A stretch of 64,000 bases of DNA from CAYMGQ01 sp964390055 (GTDB lineage Bacteria; Bacillota; Clostridia; Peptostreptococcales; Natronincolaceae): the NCBI GenBank assembly GCA_964390055.1, contig CAYMGQ010000008.1, positions 54,647-118,646 of the forward strand, read 5' to 3'. This document shows, piece after piece, positions 35,404 through 44,407 of the stretch (within the stretch, counting starts at the first letter, position 1; every line of letters begins with the position of its first letter). Under the pieces are notes generated by a model. It was not told the origin of the DNA. It searched no databases and worked only from the letters and a program-made list of their open reading frames with translations. The position numbers and the translations under genes are program-made.

Positions 35404-36481
35404 CGGCCATCACCCCCGTGAAAAAAGATCTAAAGTCTAGATTTTCATCATAAAATAGGGTTTGTAGGTTCCTTCCCTCTTTCCTAAAATCCCTCTTCAA
35501 GAGAACAGAGGCCAAGTCAATAATAACCCCTGTATTAGTCATGGCTAAACCAAGCTCCCTCCCTGCTGACTCTAGTGGTACCAATCCACAGGGAATATCC
35601 TCCAAGATATACCTATGATATAAGGATTTGGGTGCATCTATTGTCCTGTAGGCTTCATTATTTTGGATGCAATCATAGAGACTCTCACCCTGGATATTGT
35701 ATGTCCTCATTAACCATTCCCTAGTAGTCTCAACCTCCAGGCCCAACTCCCTGGAAACTGCTATCCTTTCCCCATCAATCTTTTCAATTAATTTCCCTAT
35801 GGAAGGAGTTATTCCTTCAGAATAGTATTTATAAACATGTTTCCTACTCTCTGTCCAGCCCGCATTTAATAAGAGGGGGGCACAATGAAGGACCATCCCC
35901 ACATTGCCTATGGAGGTCTCTATCATAGATTTGGCCGGTATAAAGTATCCCTGAAGACATTCTGGCAAACGATTAACAATCTCCTGGTTATCCCTACCAT
36001 CAAAGGTAGATATAAGGACATTATTTTTTAAGGAGATTACATTTACCCCATCCGCTCCCGTCTTCCTGCAGGTATATATGATTGTCTGGGTTTCTGCTAT
36101 AGTCTGCTGGATGACATCATTATACTTACTATAAATCTCCTGAAACTCCAAGGCCCCAAAGGTCCTCCCCGGATTTAAAACTATTAAAGCCTCTTCTTGA
36201 ATATTCTGACTTATTGCCCTTGCTAAATCCTTATGGGAAGTTGCTGGAGTTGTGATGAATATAATATCCGGTTTCTTTACCGCCTCCCGGATATCATCTG
36301 TCACTGTGTCAATCTTCACTTGGCCTTGGATAATCCCCTCACAGTGAATAGTGCGGGTTTCTATAAGCCTGGCAATGTTTTCCCTTGTTCTATTCCAAAG
36401 GGTTACCTTATGTCCGTATAGGCCAAGATGAGCAGCCATGGCAAGTCCTGAATTTCCTGCCCCAATTACAGTAATATTCAT
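35387..36481 (-). CDS. NAD/NADP octopine/nopaline dehydrogenase family protein
   Basis: 364 residues. N-terminal Rossmann fold ITVIGAGNSGLAMAAHL; C-terminal helical domain with NVGMVLHCAPLLLNAGW, the conserved histidine block of opine dehydrogenases. Family members reduce or oxidise an imine between an amino acid and a 2-oxoacid, for example octopine or nopaline. The ATG at 36481 has CTAGGAGGG upstream. It is the first gene after a strong promoter and is translationally coupled to the B12 protein, so the two probably act on one compound. Confidence 0.85.
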   Translation of the reverse strand: MNITVIGAGNSGLAMAAHLGLYGHKVTLWNRTRENIARLIETRTIHCEGIIQGQVKIDTVTDDIREAVKKPDIIFITTPATSHKDLARAISQNIQEEALIVLNPGRTFGALEFQEIYSKYNDVIQQTIAETQTIIYTCRKTGADGVNVISLKNNVLISTFDGRDNQEIVNRLPECLQGYFIPAKSMIETSIGNVGMVLHCAPLLLNAGWTESRKHVYKYYSEGITPSIGKLIEKIDGERIAVSRELGLEVETTREWLMRTYNIQGESLYDCIQNNEAYRTIDAPKSLYHRYILEDIPCGLVPLESAGRELGLAMTNTGVIIDLASVLLKRDFRKEGRNLQTLFYDENLDFRSFFTGVMADGWAI

Positions 36482-36531
36482 TTTATCCCTCCTAGTTGTC
36501 ATAATAGTATATCAATTTACAGGAAAATAGA

Positions 36532-36564
36532 GGACCTCAAGCTCTCGTCAAAGAGATGAAGTCC
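36532..36564 (-). promoter_or_regulatory. Structured leader of the opine dehydrogenase transcript
   Basis: A two-part hairpin in the 5' leader: outer stem GGACTTCA/TGAGGTCC, inner stem TCTC/GAGA with a six-base loop. No T-run. Too short for a cobalamin riboswitch. Confidence 0.35.
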
Positions 36565-36575
36565 CTGATAGTAAC

Positions 36576-36604
36576 ATTATACCAATTAAATGTCTAGATT
36601 GCAA
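36576..36604 (-). promoter_or_regulatory. Sigma-A promoter of the opine dehydrogenase/B12 transcript
   Basis: On the minus strand TTGCAA (36599-36604), 17 bases, TATAAT (36576-36581). Confidence 0.8.
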
Positions 36605-36616
36605 CTTCCCAGCCCA

Positions 36617-37678
36617 TTAAAATACTTCTACTAAAACATGGATCATTCCTCCACATACCATTCCGTTAGATTCTGCTACCTCACCCGTCATATCTACCTC
36701 AACTATTGAGAATCCCTTTCTATCCATAACATTCCTTGCCTCAGTTAATACTCCTGCCTCACTACAACCCCCACCTATGCTTCCAATAGTCCTACCATCG
36801 TAGTAGGATATCATTTTTGCACCAGCCTTCCTTGGTACAGAACCCTTGGCAGAAATTATAGTTATCAAGGCCTGGGGTATATCCGATGGTTGCATTATAC
36901 TCTCCATGACTTCCATATCAAGTTCAGGCAGGTTTTTCCTCCTACCCTTTGAATCAATCAGGCCCTTGTTTTTATAACTAACCAGTTGGCCAGCAACAGA
37001 TATAGCAATTTCATATGGTGTTATAGCCCCTATATCAAGTCCAATGGGGGCACATATCCTGGATAAGTTTTCCTGACTAAATCCCTCTTGGGATAATTGG
37101 TCCATCATCCCCCTTACCCGCCGTCTTGATCCTATCATACCTATATAATTTAAGTCATAGTTTAGGACTTGCCTTAGGATAATCCCATCATACCTATGGC
37201 CCCTTGTCACTATTACTACAAAATCTGTGCTCCTAAATTCAATTAATTTAAAGGATTCTTCAAAGCTTTCACATATAACCTTACCTGCATCTGGAAACCG
37301 ATTTTCATTAGCAAAAAAAGGCCGGTCATCAATTATTGTCACCGAAAAGCCACTCTTTGCTGCCAGCTCAACAATAGGTTTTGACACATGCCCTCCCCCA
37401 AAAACAAATAAGCGTGGCTTAGGGATAAAGGGTTCGATTGTAATTACTTTATTGTCTTCTGTTTCATAGGAGATTATATTGCCCGTGTCCATTGCCTGGA
37501 ATATCCCTTGGCCAAGGTCATCATTTAAATCCGACCCCTTATTTAAATTATTTATATCCTCAGAGATAAATACTTCCTTCTTTAGGATTCCACCATTGTT
37601 TTTATCTAATTTACTTACAAGGACACATTCATTTCCATCCTTAATTTCATCTAACAGCCTCTTATATTGTCTTTTCAT
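36617..37678 (-). CDS. XdhC/CoxI family protein, inverted domain order
   Basis: 353 residues. Residues about 85-215 are the Rossmann XdhC_C domain (FVFGGGHVSKPIVELAAKSG, TIIDDRPFFA). The XdhC_CoxI domain comes after it, about 265-340 (KGSVPRKAGAKM, GSIGGGCSEA), whereas usual XdhC has it first; the N-terminal 80 residues may be a worn remnant. XdhC proteins sulfurate and insert the molybdenum cofactor of xanthine dehydrogenase-like enzymes, and such an enzyme is encoded 7 kb upstream. GTG at 37687 and ATG at 37678 are both possible; ATG has better spacing to AGGAAAGG. Confidence 0.88.
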   Translation of the reverse strand: MKRQYKRLLDEIKDGNECVLVSKLDKNNGGILKKEVFISEDINNLNKGSDLNDDLGQGIFQAMDTGNIISYETEDNKVITIEPFIPKPRLFVFGGGHVSKPIVELAAKSGFSVTIIDDRPFFANENRFPDAGKVICESFEESFKLIEFRSTDFVVIVTRGHRYDGIILRQVLNYDLNYIGMIGSRRRVRGMMDQLSQEGFSQENLSRICAPIGLDIGAITPYEIAISVAGQLVSYKNKGLIDSKGRRKNLPELDMEVMESIMQPSDIPQALITIISAKGSVPRKAGAKMISYYDGRTIGSIGGGCSEAGVLTEARNVMDRKGFSIVEVDMTGEVAESNGMVCGGMIHVLVEVF

Positions 37679-37704
37679 CCCTTTCACCCTTTCCTTATTA
37701 AATT

Positions 37705-38454
37705 CTATATAAATAAGCTAATGGATACAATAATTGTTACCCCTACGGTTATATAGCGGAATACCTTTTCATTAACCCTTTTAATGACATTTGCCCCAAA
37801 GACAGCACCAATTCCAATTACTGGTACTAGCAATAAATTAATAAGCAAGGTTTGCCCTGTAATATTGGTCCAAACAAATATTTGTAGTGGCACTTTTATT
37901 AGGTTTACAATAAAAAAGAACCAGGCAGTATTTCCTAAATAACTATCCTTTTTAACTCCCTTTGCCAGTAAATATACACTAAAGAGTGGACCGGCAGCAT
38001 TGCCTATCATTGAAGTAAAACCAGTCGCTATCCCTGCTAGGGCATAAAACCAAGTTTTTTCAGGTATTTTAATTGTATCCTTTTTTATCTCAAAATAAAT
38101 TATAATACATAAACATATTAGTACACATATGGCAATAAGTGACTTGAACTGCTCATCATTTATATAGTTTCCGGTTGCCAAACCCAAGGCAAGGCCCACC
38201 ATAGTCCATGGCAGTAATTGGATAATATCCTTGGCCCTTGCATTGTGCCTATAGTAAAAGAGTGCAAAGCTATCACCCGCCACCAACATGGGTAGCATGA
38301 TACCGGTAGATGCCATCCCCCCAAAGGCACTTGCTATAATTGGTATGACAAAGGTAACTAATGTGCTAATGCCAGTCTTTGATGCACCTATAAAAAAAGC
38401 TGATATAATTAACAATATCCATTGTATCGTTTGTAATTCTGGAATTATCTTCAT
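37705..38454 (-). CDS. TauE/SafE family membrane exporter
   Basis: 249 residues, about eight hydrophobic segments in two halves. Start ISAFFIGASKTGI carries the family GxxxG-type motif, repeated near GFTSMIGNAAGP. Members export sulfite, sulfoacetate or other small organic anions; substrate not readable. RBS TAGGAGG. 26 bases before xdhC, so co-transcribed with it. Confidence 0.87.
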   Translation of the reverse strand: MKIIPELQTIQWILLIISAFFIGASKTGISTLVTFVIPIIASAFGGMASTGIMLPMLVAGDSFALFYYRHNARAKDIIQLLPWTMVGLALGLATGNYINDEQFKSLIAICVLICLCIIIYFEIKKDTIKIPEKTWFYALAGIATGFTSMIGNAAGPLFSVYLLAKGVKKDSYLGNTAWFFFIVNLIKVPLQIFVWTNITGQTLLINLLLVPVIGIGAVFGANVIKRVNEKVFRYITVGVTIIVSISLFI

Positions 38455-38579
38455 TATATGGTCCTCCTAATTATCATAGCCGGCCTACTTTATCCCTTGT
38501 CCTGCTTTTTTATTAAAAGAGGAATATAACCTTGGAAGTTACAAGATCACATTCCCCTGTTTTAATAGCGGTAAAATAT

Positions 38580-39836
38580 TTAAATTTTCTTAGGACCCTT
38601 GACCATAGCCTCAATTAATGGCATCTTTACACCAGATAAAAACCGAACCATAGCCCCTCCCGCAGTACATACATAATCAATTTTATCAATGTCGATAAAG
38701 TGTCCTGCTGCACTAACCGTATCCCCGCCACCAATTACAGAATAAGCCTTTGAGTTAGCGACGGCATTCCATATTTCCCTACTGCCTTTTTCAAAGAGCT
38801 TGTTTTCGTAGACACCCACCGGCCCATTAAAAAATATTGTCCCAGCTGTGGCAATCCTTTCCTTGTATAATTCAATACTCCCGCTTCCAATGTCAGTATA
38901 AAGTTCATTGACTGGTAAAGATTCTACAGAAATTTCCTGCCTAGCCCCATCTTTTTCAAAGGCAAGGTCCACTGGTGTTATAATTCTATCCCCATAAGTC
39001 TTTAAATAGCTTTGGGCATCTTCTACAAAGTCGTATAATCCCCGATCTTGGATAAACTTTTTATTTACCTGTCCCAAATCATATCCCTTTGCCATGAGCA
39101 TAATATTTCCCGTTACACCACAGGTAAGGATAGCATCTGCTGAACCACCCTCTAGTACCTCCTCCATCATTCCAAAGGCATCTGATATCTTTAATCCCCC
39201 GAGAATAAAGACACTTGGCCTGGCAGGTGCCTTCATAATCTTCCTAAGTGCACTTATTTCCTTCTTTAGAAGTAGCCCACCCGCAAAGGGAAGTATCTCC
39301 TGAAAGGCTACCATAGAGGGTGCATTCCTATGGGCTGCAGCAAAGGCATCATTCACATAATAGTCTACCAATGGTGCCAGCGACCTAACTAAATAGGTAT
39401 CCAGCATATCTTTTGCCTGCAGTTTGACTACATCTTCAAAGGTAGAATTCTCTTCAACTAAGTAGCGTAAATTACCCAATATGACTGCTTGGCCATTTTT
39501 CAAATTCTTGACTGCATCACATGCAGCCGGGCCACATACATCATCTATGTATGCCACCTTCCTGCCTAAAAGCTCCGATAGTTTTTGTGCATGTTCTTCT
39601 AATGGAATTAAATTATGATAATCCAGAGTATCTCCCTGGTGGGCAATAATGGCCACCCTTGCATTCCTATTTAAAAGATACTCCAAAGTGGGTACACTCA
39701 TCCTTATCCTATTATCATCTGTTATTTTTTTGTTTTCTTGATCAATAGGTGAATTAATGTCTAGTCTCAATAGTACCCTCTTATTATCATATTTGAATTC
39801 GTCTATTGATTTTATCTTTTCTATTTTTCCATCCAT
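38580..39836 (-). CDS. pgk: Phosphoglycerate kinase, archaeal type
   Basis: 418 residues. PGK motifs of archaeal form: VLLRLDINSPID near the start (bacterial PGK has RVDFNVP), AHQGDTLDYHNL, VNDAFAAAHRNAPSMV, LGGLKISDAFG, FNGPVGVYE and VIGGGDT. It makes ATP from 1,3-bisphosphoglycerate, or the reverse. Its start overlaps the end of the type II GAPDH gene by 16 bases, giving a coupled pair. The organism presumably has a normal pgk elsewhere, which I cannot see. Confidence 0.9.
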   Translation of the reverse strand: MDGKIEKIKSIDEFKYDNKRVLLRLDINSPIDQENKKITDDNRIRMSVPTLEYLLNRNARVAIIAHQGDTLDYHNLIPLEEHAQKLSELLGRKVAYIDDVCGPAACDAVKNLKNGQAVILGNLRYLVEENSTFEDVVKLQAKDMLDTYLVRSLAPLVDYYVNDAFAAAHRNAPSMVAFQEILPFAGGLLLKKEISALRKIMKAPARPSVFILGGLKISDAFGMMEEVLEGGSADAILTCGVTGNIMLMAKGYDLGQVNKKFIQDRGLYDFVEDAQSYLKTYGDRIITPVDLAFEKDGARQEISVESLPVNELYTDIGSGSIELYKERIATAGTIFFNGPVGVYENKLFEKGSREIWNAVANSKAYSVIGGGDTVSAAGHFIDIDKIDYVCTAGGAMVRFLSGVKMPLIEAMVKGPKKI

Positions 39837-40849
39837 TTTCCTAACCCCAAGTTTTTATTAGTTGCTGCAAGAGCTTCCTCCCTGTCACTTTGCATTTCCA
39901 TAACAGCCCTTATACCGTCTATAGTTTCTGGTATGGTAATAGCCTCTTGAGGAATGTTTATAGCAAACATAATATCCTTGCCTGACCTTACTATTGTTTC
40001 ATCAAAGACAGCAATTTCATACATGTCTCCCCTTGGGTTTCCTAAGTCCCTAGCATATCTAAATAGGGATGCATTACCTAAAAAACCATCCTCTAATTTA
40101 ACCATTCTTATTCTAGGGTGTTTTGAAAAGGCCTTAACTACATCCTCTTTTGTCATTTCAGTCTTTGGTGTAGCTAGGACTGAGATAATATGGCCATGGG
40201 TTACCGGTGTATGGACTAAAATCCCCGTTGCATCCACATGGGGCATAATAGTCATTAGGTCCACCGCCTGATGACTTGGCGACTTATCTACTAGCAAAGC
40301 ATTAGTAAGCCCCCTATGATAATCACCTGGATCTGCCACCCGTCTTATAATAGTAATTGCTACTTTTTCAATACCTGCTTCCCTGTCTAAGCAATCTATA
40401 GCCCTAATTAACCCTGTTGTATTGCAGGATGTCAACTTTAAAAACTCTTCCCCAAGGCCCTTTTCATAATTTGCATATCCATGGAAGAAAACATCTGCTA
40501 CCTCATTCTTTTCTCCCCCTTGGAAAATTGCCTTTTTATTATATTTCTTGTATATTTTTTTATTTGCCTCACCGACGCCTGCACTCGTAGCATCTAGGAC
40601 TACATCCACCTTTTCAACTAGTTCCTCCATTGTTCCAGCAATGGGAATGTTTAATTCTTCAAAAAGTTTATTGTTTTCTGCCTTGCTATTATATAGGTCA
40701 TAGGGCATACCCCTCTCCTTTAATGCCCTAATAGCTAATGTTGGTGCCACATCAGCAACCCCAACTAGCTCCATATCATCTTGAAGTGCAACCCCATCGG
40801 CCAATCTTTGACCAATTATTCCATAGCCTACTACTGCTACCTTAATCAT
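39821..40849 (-). CDS. Type II glyceraldehyde-3-phosphate dehydrogenase, archaeal type
   Basis: 342 residues. Rossmann start VAVVGYGIIGQRLADGV, catalytic Cys142 in LTSCNTTGLIRA, and THGHIISVLATPKTEMT, all typical of the archaeal type II enzyme and unlike bacterial GapA (SCTTNCL). It uses NAD or NADP to oxidise glyceraldehyde 3-phosphate. Coupled to the archaeal-type pgk downstream; 16 bases after malic enzyme. Confidence 0.9.
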   Translation of the reverse strand: MIKVAVVGYGIIGQRLADGVALQDDMELVGVADVAPTLAIRALKERGMPYDLYNSKAENNKLFEELNIPIAGTMEELVEKVDVVLDATSAGVGEANKKIYKKYNKKAIFQGGEKNEVADVFFHGYANYEKGLGEEFLKLTSCNTTGLIRAIDCLDREAGIEKVAITIIRRVADPGDYHRGLTNALLVDKSPSHQAVDLMTIMPHVDATGILVHTPVTHGHIISVLATPKTEMTKEDVVKAFSKHPRIRMVKLEDGFLGNASLFRYARDLGNPRGDMYEIAVFDETIVRSGKDIMFAINIPQEAITIPETIDGIRAVMEMQSDREEALAATNKNLGLGKWMEK

Positions 40850-40865
40850 TTTTATACCCCCTGTA

Positions 40866-42047
40866 TCAATTGTTTTTTACCCTTGCCACACCAGTTTCAA
40901 TGGCAGCCTCAGCCACAGCTGCTGCTACCCTAGGGGCTACCCTTGGGTCAATAGAGTCTGGGATAATATAATCCTCATTTAATTCCTCATCTGTAATAAC
41001 ACTGGCAATAGCCTTGGCAGCTGCAATATTCATTTCCTCATTAATTTCCCTTGCCTGGACATCTAATGCCCCCCTAAAAATACCGGGAAAGGCAAGAACA
41101 TTATTAATCTGATTGGGAAAGTCTGACCGCCCTGTCCCAATAACCCTTGCACCGCCCCTTTTAGCATCCTCTGGGTAAATTTCCGGTACAGGATTGGCCA
41201 TGGCAAAGATAATAGATTCCTCATTCATGCTTTGGACCATTTCCAATGTCAGGGCTCCAGCTACTGATAGGCCAATAAATACGTCCCGCCCCTTTATAGC
41301 CTCTAGCAAGGACCCTTGAATATTATTGGGATTTGTTATTGCTGCAAGTTTTGACTTAATCGGGGTCAAGTTTTCATTGTCCCTTGCAATGGCCCCCTTA
41401 CTATCACATACCACTATATCCTTTACACCTAATGAAAGGAGAAGTTTGGCCACTGCTGTCCCCGCTGCACCAGCACCATTTACTAAAATTTTCAAATCCT
41501 TTAATTGGCGGTTTGTCAACCTTATTGCATTTAACATGGCAGCAACTGTAACAACTGCTGTCCCATGTTGGTCATCGTGGAATACTGGAATATTGCATAC
41601 TTTTTTAAGTTTTTCTTCAATTTCAAAGCATTCAGGAGCCTTAATATCCTCTAGGTTGATACCCCCGAAGGAGGCTTCCATTAGTTTTATAGTTTCTACT
41701 ATTTTATCTGTGTCCTTTGTATCTAAACAAATGGGAAAGGCATCTACACCAGCAAAGGTTTTAAATAGGACCGCCTTACCTTCCATTACTGGAAGGCCTG
41801 CACCTGCACCTATATCACCAAGGCCTAATACAGCAGTACCATTTGTCACTATGGCCACCATATTACCCTTTGAAGTATAATCATAAATTTTATCATAGTC
41901 CTTCTGGATTTCAACACAAGGTTCCGCAACTCCCGGTGTATAAGCAAGGGTCAAGTCCTCCTTGGTCTTAACTGAAACCTTATTGGCAATTTCTATCTTT
42001 CCTTTATTATCCTTGTGCAGTTTTAATGCTCTTTCTCTCAAGCTCAT
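40866..42047 (-). CDS. NAD(P)-dependent malic enzyme
   Basis: 393 residues, the short bacterial malic enzyme. TYR/LYS region YTPGVAEPC, metal site in FHDDQHGTAVV, dinucleotide fold LVNGAGAAGTAVAKLLL. It oxidatively decarboxylates malate to pyruvate and reduces NAD or NADP. In this string it can feed pyruvate to the 2-oxoacid dehydrogenase encoded upstream. Separated by 135 bases from the preceding gene. Confidence 0.93.
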   Translation of the reverse strand: MSLRERALKLHKDNKGKIEIANKVSVKTKEDLTLAYTPGVAEPCVEIQKDYDKIYDYTSKGNMVAIVTNGTAVLGLGDIGAGAGLPVMEGKAVLFKTFAGVDAFPICLDTKDTDKIVETIKLMEASFGGINLEDIKAPECFEIEEKLKKVCNIPVFHDDQHGTAVVTVAAMLNAIRLTNRQLKDLKILVNGAGAAGTAVAKLLLSLGVKDIVVCDSKGAIARDNENLTPIKSKLAAITNPNNIQGSLLEAIKGRDVFIGLSVAGALTLEMVQSMNEESIIFAMANPVPEIYPEDAKRGGARVIGTGRSDFPNQINNVLAFPGIFRGALDVQAREINEEMNIAAAKAIASVITDEELNEDYIIPDSIDPRVAPRVAAAVAEAAIETGVARVKNN

Positions 42048-42182
42048 CCTTTAACATCCTTTCCTCAGAAAGATTTTCCAAAGCTACAATTTGGATAAAT
42101 ACAATCTTTTCAATTTCTTAACAAACCGTCATGTGCTAATGCCTTAAATGGCCCTGGCTAAAGAGCTAGGCCACAGGATTTA

Positions 42183-42575
42183 CTATACATAATGGACAAA
42201 GTTGTAGGCAGATCCACCGCCATTTTCCATTTTGCTTTTTAATGCTTGCCTGGTGCCTTCTATTATCTCTTCAATAGTCGCATCCTTTATATATGTCATC
42301 TGCCCGGGGGGTAATTTGATTTTGTTTTTTATTATCTTGTATATTTCCTCATCTAGGAAAACTAAAACACCTGTCTTTTCTCCATAGTTGACTATCATTC
42401 TTTCATCTAGGGGTCCGGTAGCCGACAACTCTATAATAGCCGTACTAATCCCCCTTACTACCAAGACCCTTGATGCCTTCATAACATCAGCAGCCCTATG
42501 ACTATTAGTTACTATGGTTACATCTGTTCCATTATTTATTAGTTTTGTTCCTGCACTTTCAATAGTTTTACACAT
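42183..42575 (-). CDS. Stand-alone transketolase C-terminal domain-like protein
   Basis: 130 residues. GTDVTIVTNSHRAADVMKAS, GISTAIIELSATGPLDE and EKTGVLVFLDEE follow the pattern of the transketolase C-terminal domain, which in E1 beta and transketolase helps the dimer. The TPP-binding and pyrimidine domains are missing from this protein, and no orphan partner lies beside it. It may be a subunit of an unseen enzyme or act alone. RBS AGGTGATG. Function unknown. Confidence 0.6.
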   Translation of the reverse strand: MCKTIESAGTKLINNGTDVTIVTNSHRAADVMKASRVLVVRGISTAIIELSATGPLDERMIVNYGEKTGVLVFLDEEIYKIIKNKIKLPPGQMTYIKDATIEEIIEGTRQALKSKMENGGGSAYNFVHYV

Positions 42576-42621
42576 CCTACATCACCTGTTTTCTTATAAA
42601 GGCTAGCCTCAATTAATTACT

Positions 42622-43473
42622 TTATTTATCAGCACCAACAATATAATTGTAGCATTTGATAACATTTGTTTCCTGTATATAATCCATCATTTCAGATTGG
42701 CCAATATCTACTGGAAGCTCCTTGAAACTAATATTTTTAATACAGTCTTCCTTTGACCAACCCCTTGCTATTCCATCAGCTACTGCACTAATCCACTTGT
42801 ATATTATAGCAAGCTGAACATCTATATAATCCCTTGTTACCACTGGTCCATGACCTGGTACAATATAGTCGGCATCTAATGTCTTGAGGAAGTGTAGGGT
42901 ATCAATCAATTCATCTATATTAGCACTATGTAGCCAGGTCTGGCAATTTACAAAGAGTGTATCACCTACAAATAAAACTTTCTCTTCCTTAACATAAACA
43001 GCTATTTGTCCATCTGAATGACCTGGGGTATGATATAACTCAAATGTATGGTCACCCACCTTTAAGGTCATCCTATCCTTAAATGTTATTTGTGGTGTAT
43101 TTACTATATAATCTTCCCTTGAAGGCATAAGGGGTAAAAATTCCTTGTCTTGACGTTTTAAGACATCCACGCAATAGTCATACCCATCTAATTCTCCTGG
43201 GACATCAAAGAAGGTTTCCTCTAATCTTTCGTGACCTATAACTGGGCAAACCCCTGCAAACCAATGGTTGCCAAATATATGATCAATATGGCATTCTGTA
43301 TTGATAAGATATTTAATTGGTCCCTTACTTTTTGCAAAATCTATCATTTCTAATAGGGTGCTAAGCCATTGGGCAGTATCTATAAAGACAGCACCCTCAC
43401 TAGTAAAAACTATACTAGGATTGCATCCTCTAATTTTTGTATTTGTATATATATTATCAGTCACTCTTTCCAT
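42622..43473 (-). CDS. MBL-fold metallohydrolase
   Basis: 283 residues. The metal motif reads TECHIDHIFGN, so the first histidine of the usual THxHxDH is glutamate; HTPGHSDGQ and VPGHGPV supply further ligands. The family includes hydrolases of lactones, thioesters and sulfates. The ATG at 43473 follows AAAGGATG by about ten bases; a longer reading to 43551 would overlap a hairpin. It sits behind the molybdenum hydroxylase genes and may act on their product. Confidence 0.85.
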   Translation of the reverse strand: MERVTDNIYTNTKIRGCNPSIVFTSEGAVFIDTAQWLSTLLEMIDFAKSKGPIKYLINTECHIDHIFGNHWFAGVCPVIGHERLEETFFDVPGELDGYDYCVDVLKRQDKEFLPLMPSREDYIVNTPQITFKDRMTLKVGDHTFELYHTPGHSDGQIAVYVKEEKVLFVGDTLFVNCQTWLHSANIDELIDTLHFLKTLDADYIVPGHGPVVTRDYIDVQLAIIYKWISAVADGIARGWSKEDCIKNISFKELPVDIGQSEMMDYIQETNVIKCYNYIVGADK

Positions 43474-43492
43474 AAAGTCACATCCTTTATAT

Positions 43493-43531
43493 ATATTTGA
43501 TGGTAGAAAAAAGTTTTCTACCATCAAATAT
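43493..43531. repeat. 18-bp perfect hairpin between coxM-like and MBL genes
   Basis: Arms 43493-43510 and 43514-43531 (core TTTGATGGTAGAAAA) with loop AAG. No T-run on the minus strand, so it is likely an RNA-stability or processing hairpin, or a partial terminator inside the operon. Confidence 0.7.
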
Positions 43532-43540
43532 TTTATATTA

Positions 43541-44404
43541 CTATTTGGCACGCTCTAAGGATTCTACTAAAGTGTTCTTGGTCCAGACCTTGACCATTTC
43601 AGTCCTATATTCCTTTGTAGCACGGTGGTCAGTGATTGGATTACATGAATTTGCAGCCATTTCTGCCGCTTGTAAAATTAAATCTTCTGTCAGCTCCTTG
43701 CCTTCAATAAATTTCTCTACTTCAGGCAGTCTAATTGGTGTTGGTGCAACTGATGCCAGTGAAATAATAACATCATTTACCTTGCCATCCTTATCCAGCC
43801 TTAAACTACTTCCAGCACCCACTATTGTAATATCCACATTTCCCCTAAGGGCAAACTTCTTATAGGATGCACCAGTTCCCTCCTTAGGATTTGGGATAGT
43901 AAAGCTAACTACTAGCTCCCCTTCCTCAAGGACAGTCTCCCCTGGAGCTACAAAGAATTCAATAATTGCCACTTGCCTTCTTCCCTTAGGTCCTGCAATA
44001 TTTACTTTAGCATCTGCAACAATAAGGCCTTGTAGGGCATCTGCTCCTGGTGATGCATTACACACATTACCCCCAATGGTGGCTACATTTCTAACCTGCA
44101 TGCTAGATACATAAGCCGCTGCCTCTGCAACTGCCTTCCAGTTCTTATTGATAATCTCAGATTTTGAAATTTCTCGCAAAGTTGTCAAAGCACCAATTTC
44201 TACCCCATCCTTAGTTTCTTTTATACCCTTTGCTTCAGGTATAGCATTTAAGGCAATTATTGTTTTGACCCTTAGGTCTCTCGCCTTAAGTTTGGGGACT
44301 AAATCCGTTCCTCCAGCTATTATCTGTGCATCTTCTCCATATGTCATAAGAAGTTTTGAGCATTCATCTATAGAAGTTGGTTCACAATATCTTTCGAATC
44401 TCAT
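43541..44404 (-). CDS. Molybdenum hydroxylase FAD-binding subunit (CoxM-like)
   Basis: 287 residues. FAD contacts IIAGGTDLVPKLKAR and ATIGGNVCNASPGAD, then the C-terminal CO dehydrogenase flavoprotein domain (about 180-285). It passes electrons from the iron-sulfur subunit to NAD or another acceptor. Three bases after the small subunit gene. Confidence 0.92.
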   Translation of the reverse strand: MRFERYCEPTSIDECSKLLMTYGEDAQIIAGGTDLVPKLKARDLRVKTIIALNAIPEAKGIKETKDGVEIGALTTLREISKSEIINKNWKAVAEAAAYVSSMQVRNVATIGGNVCNASPGADALQGLIVADAKVNIAGPKGRRQVAIIEFFVAPGETVLEEGELVVSFTIPNPKEGTGASYKKFALRGNVDITIVGAGSSLRLDKDGKVNDVIISLASVAPTPIRLPEVEKFIEGKELTEDLILQAAEMAANSCNPITDHRATKEYRTEMVKVWTKNTLVESLERAK

Positions 44405-44407
44405 CCT

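Noticed and set aside
36532..36564. Cobalamin riboswitch before the B12-related operon
   Set aside because: The leader is only about 90 bases and has no B12-box-like conserved core.
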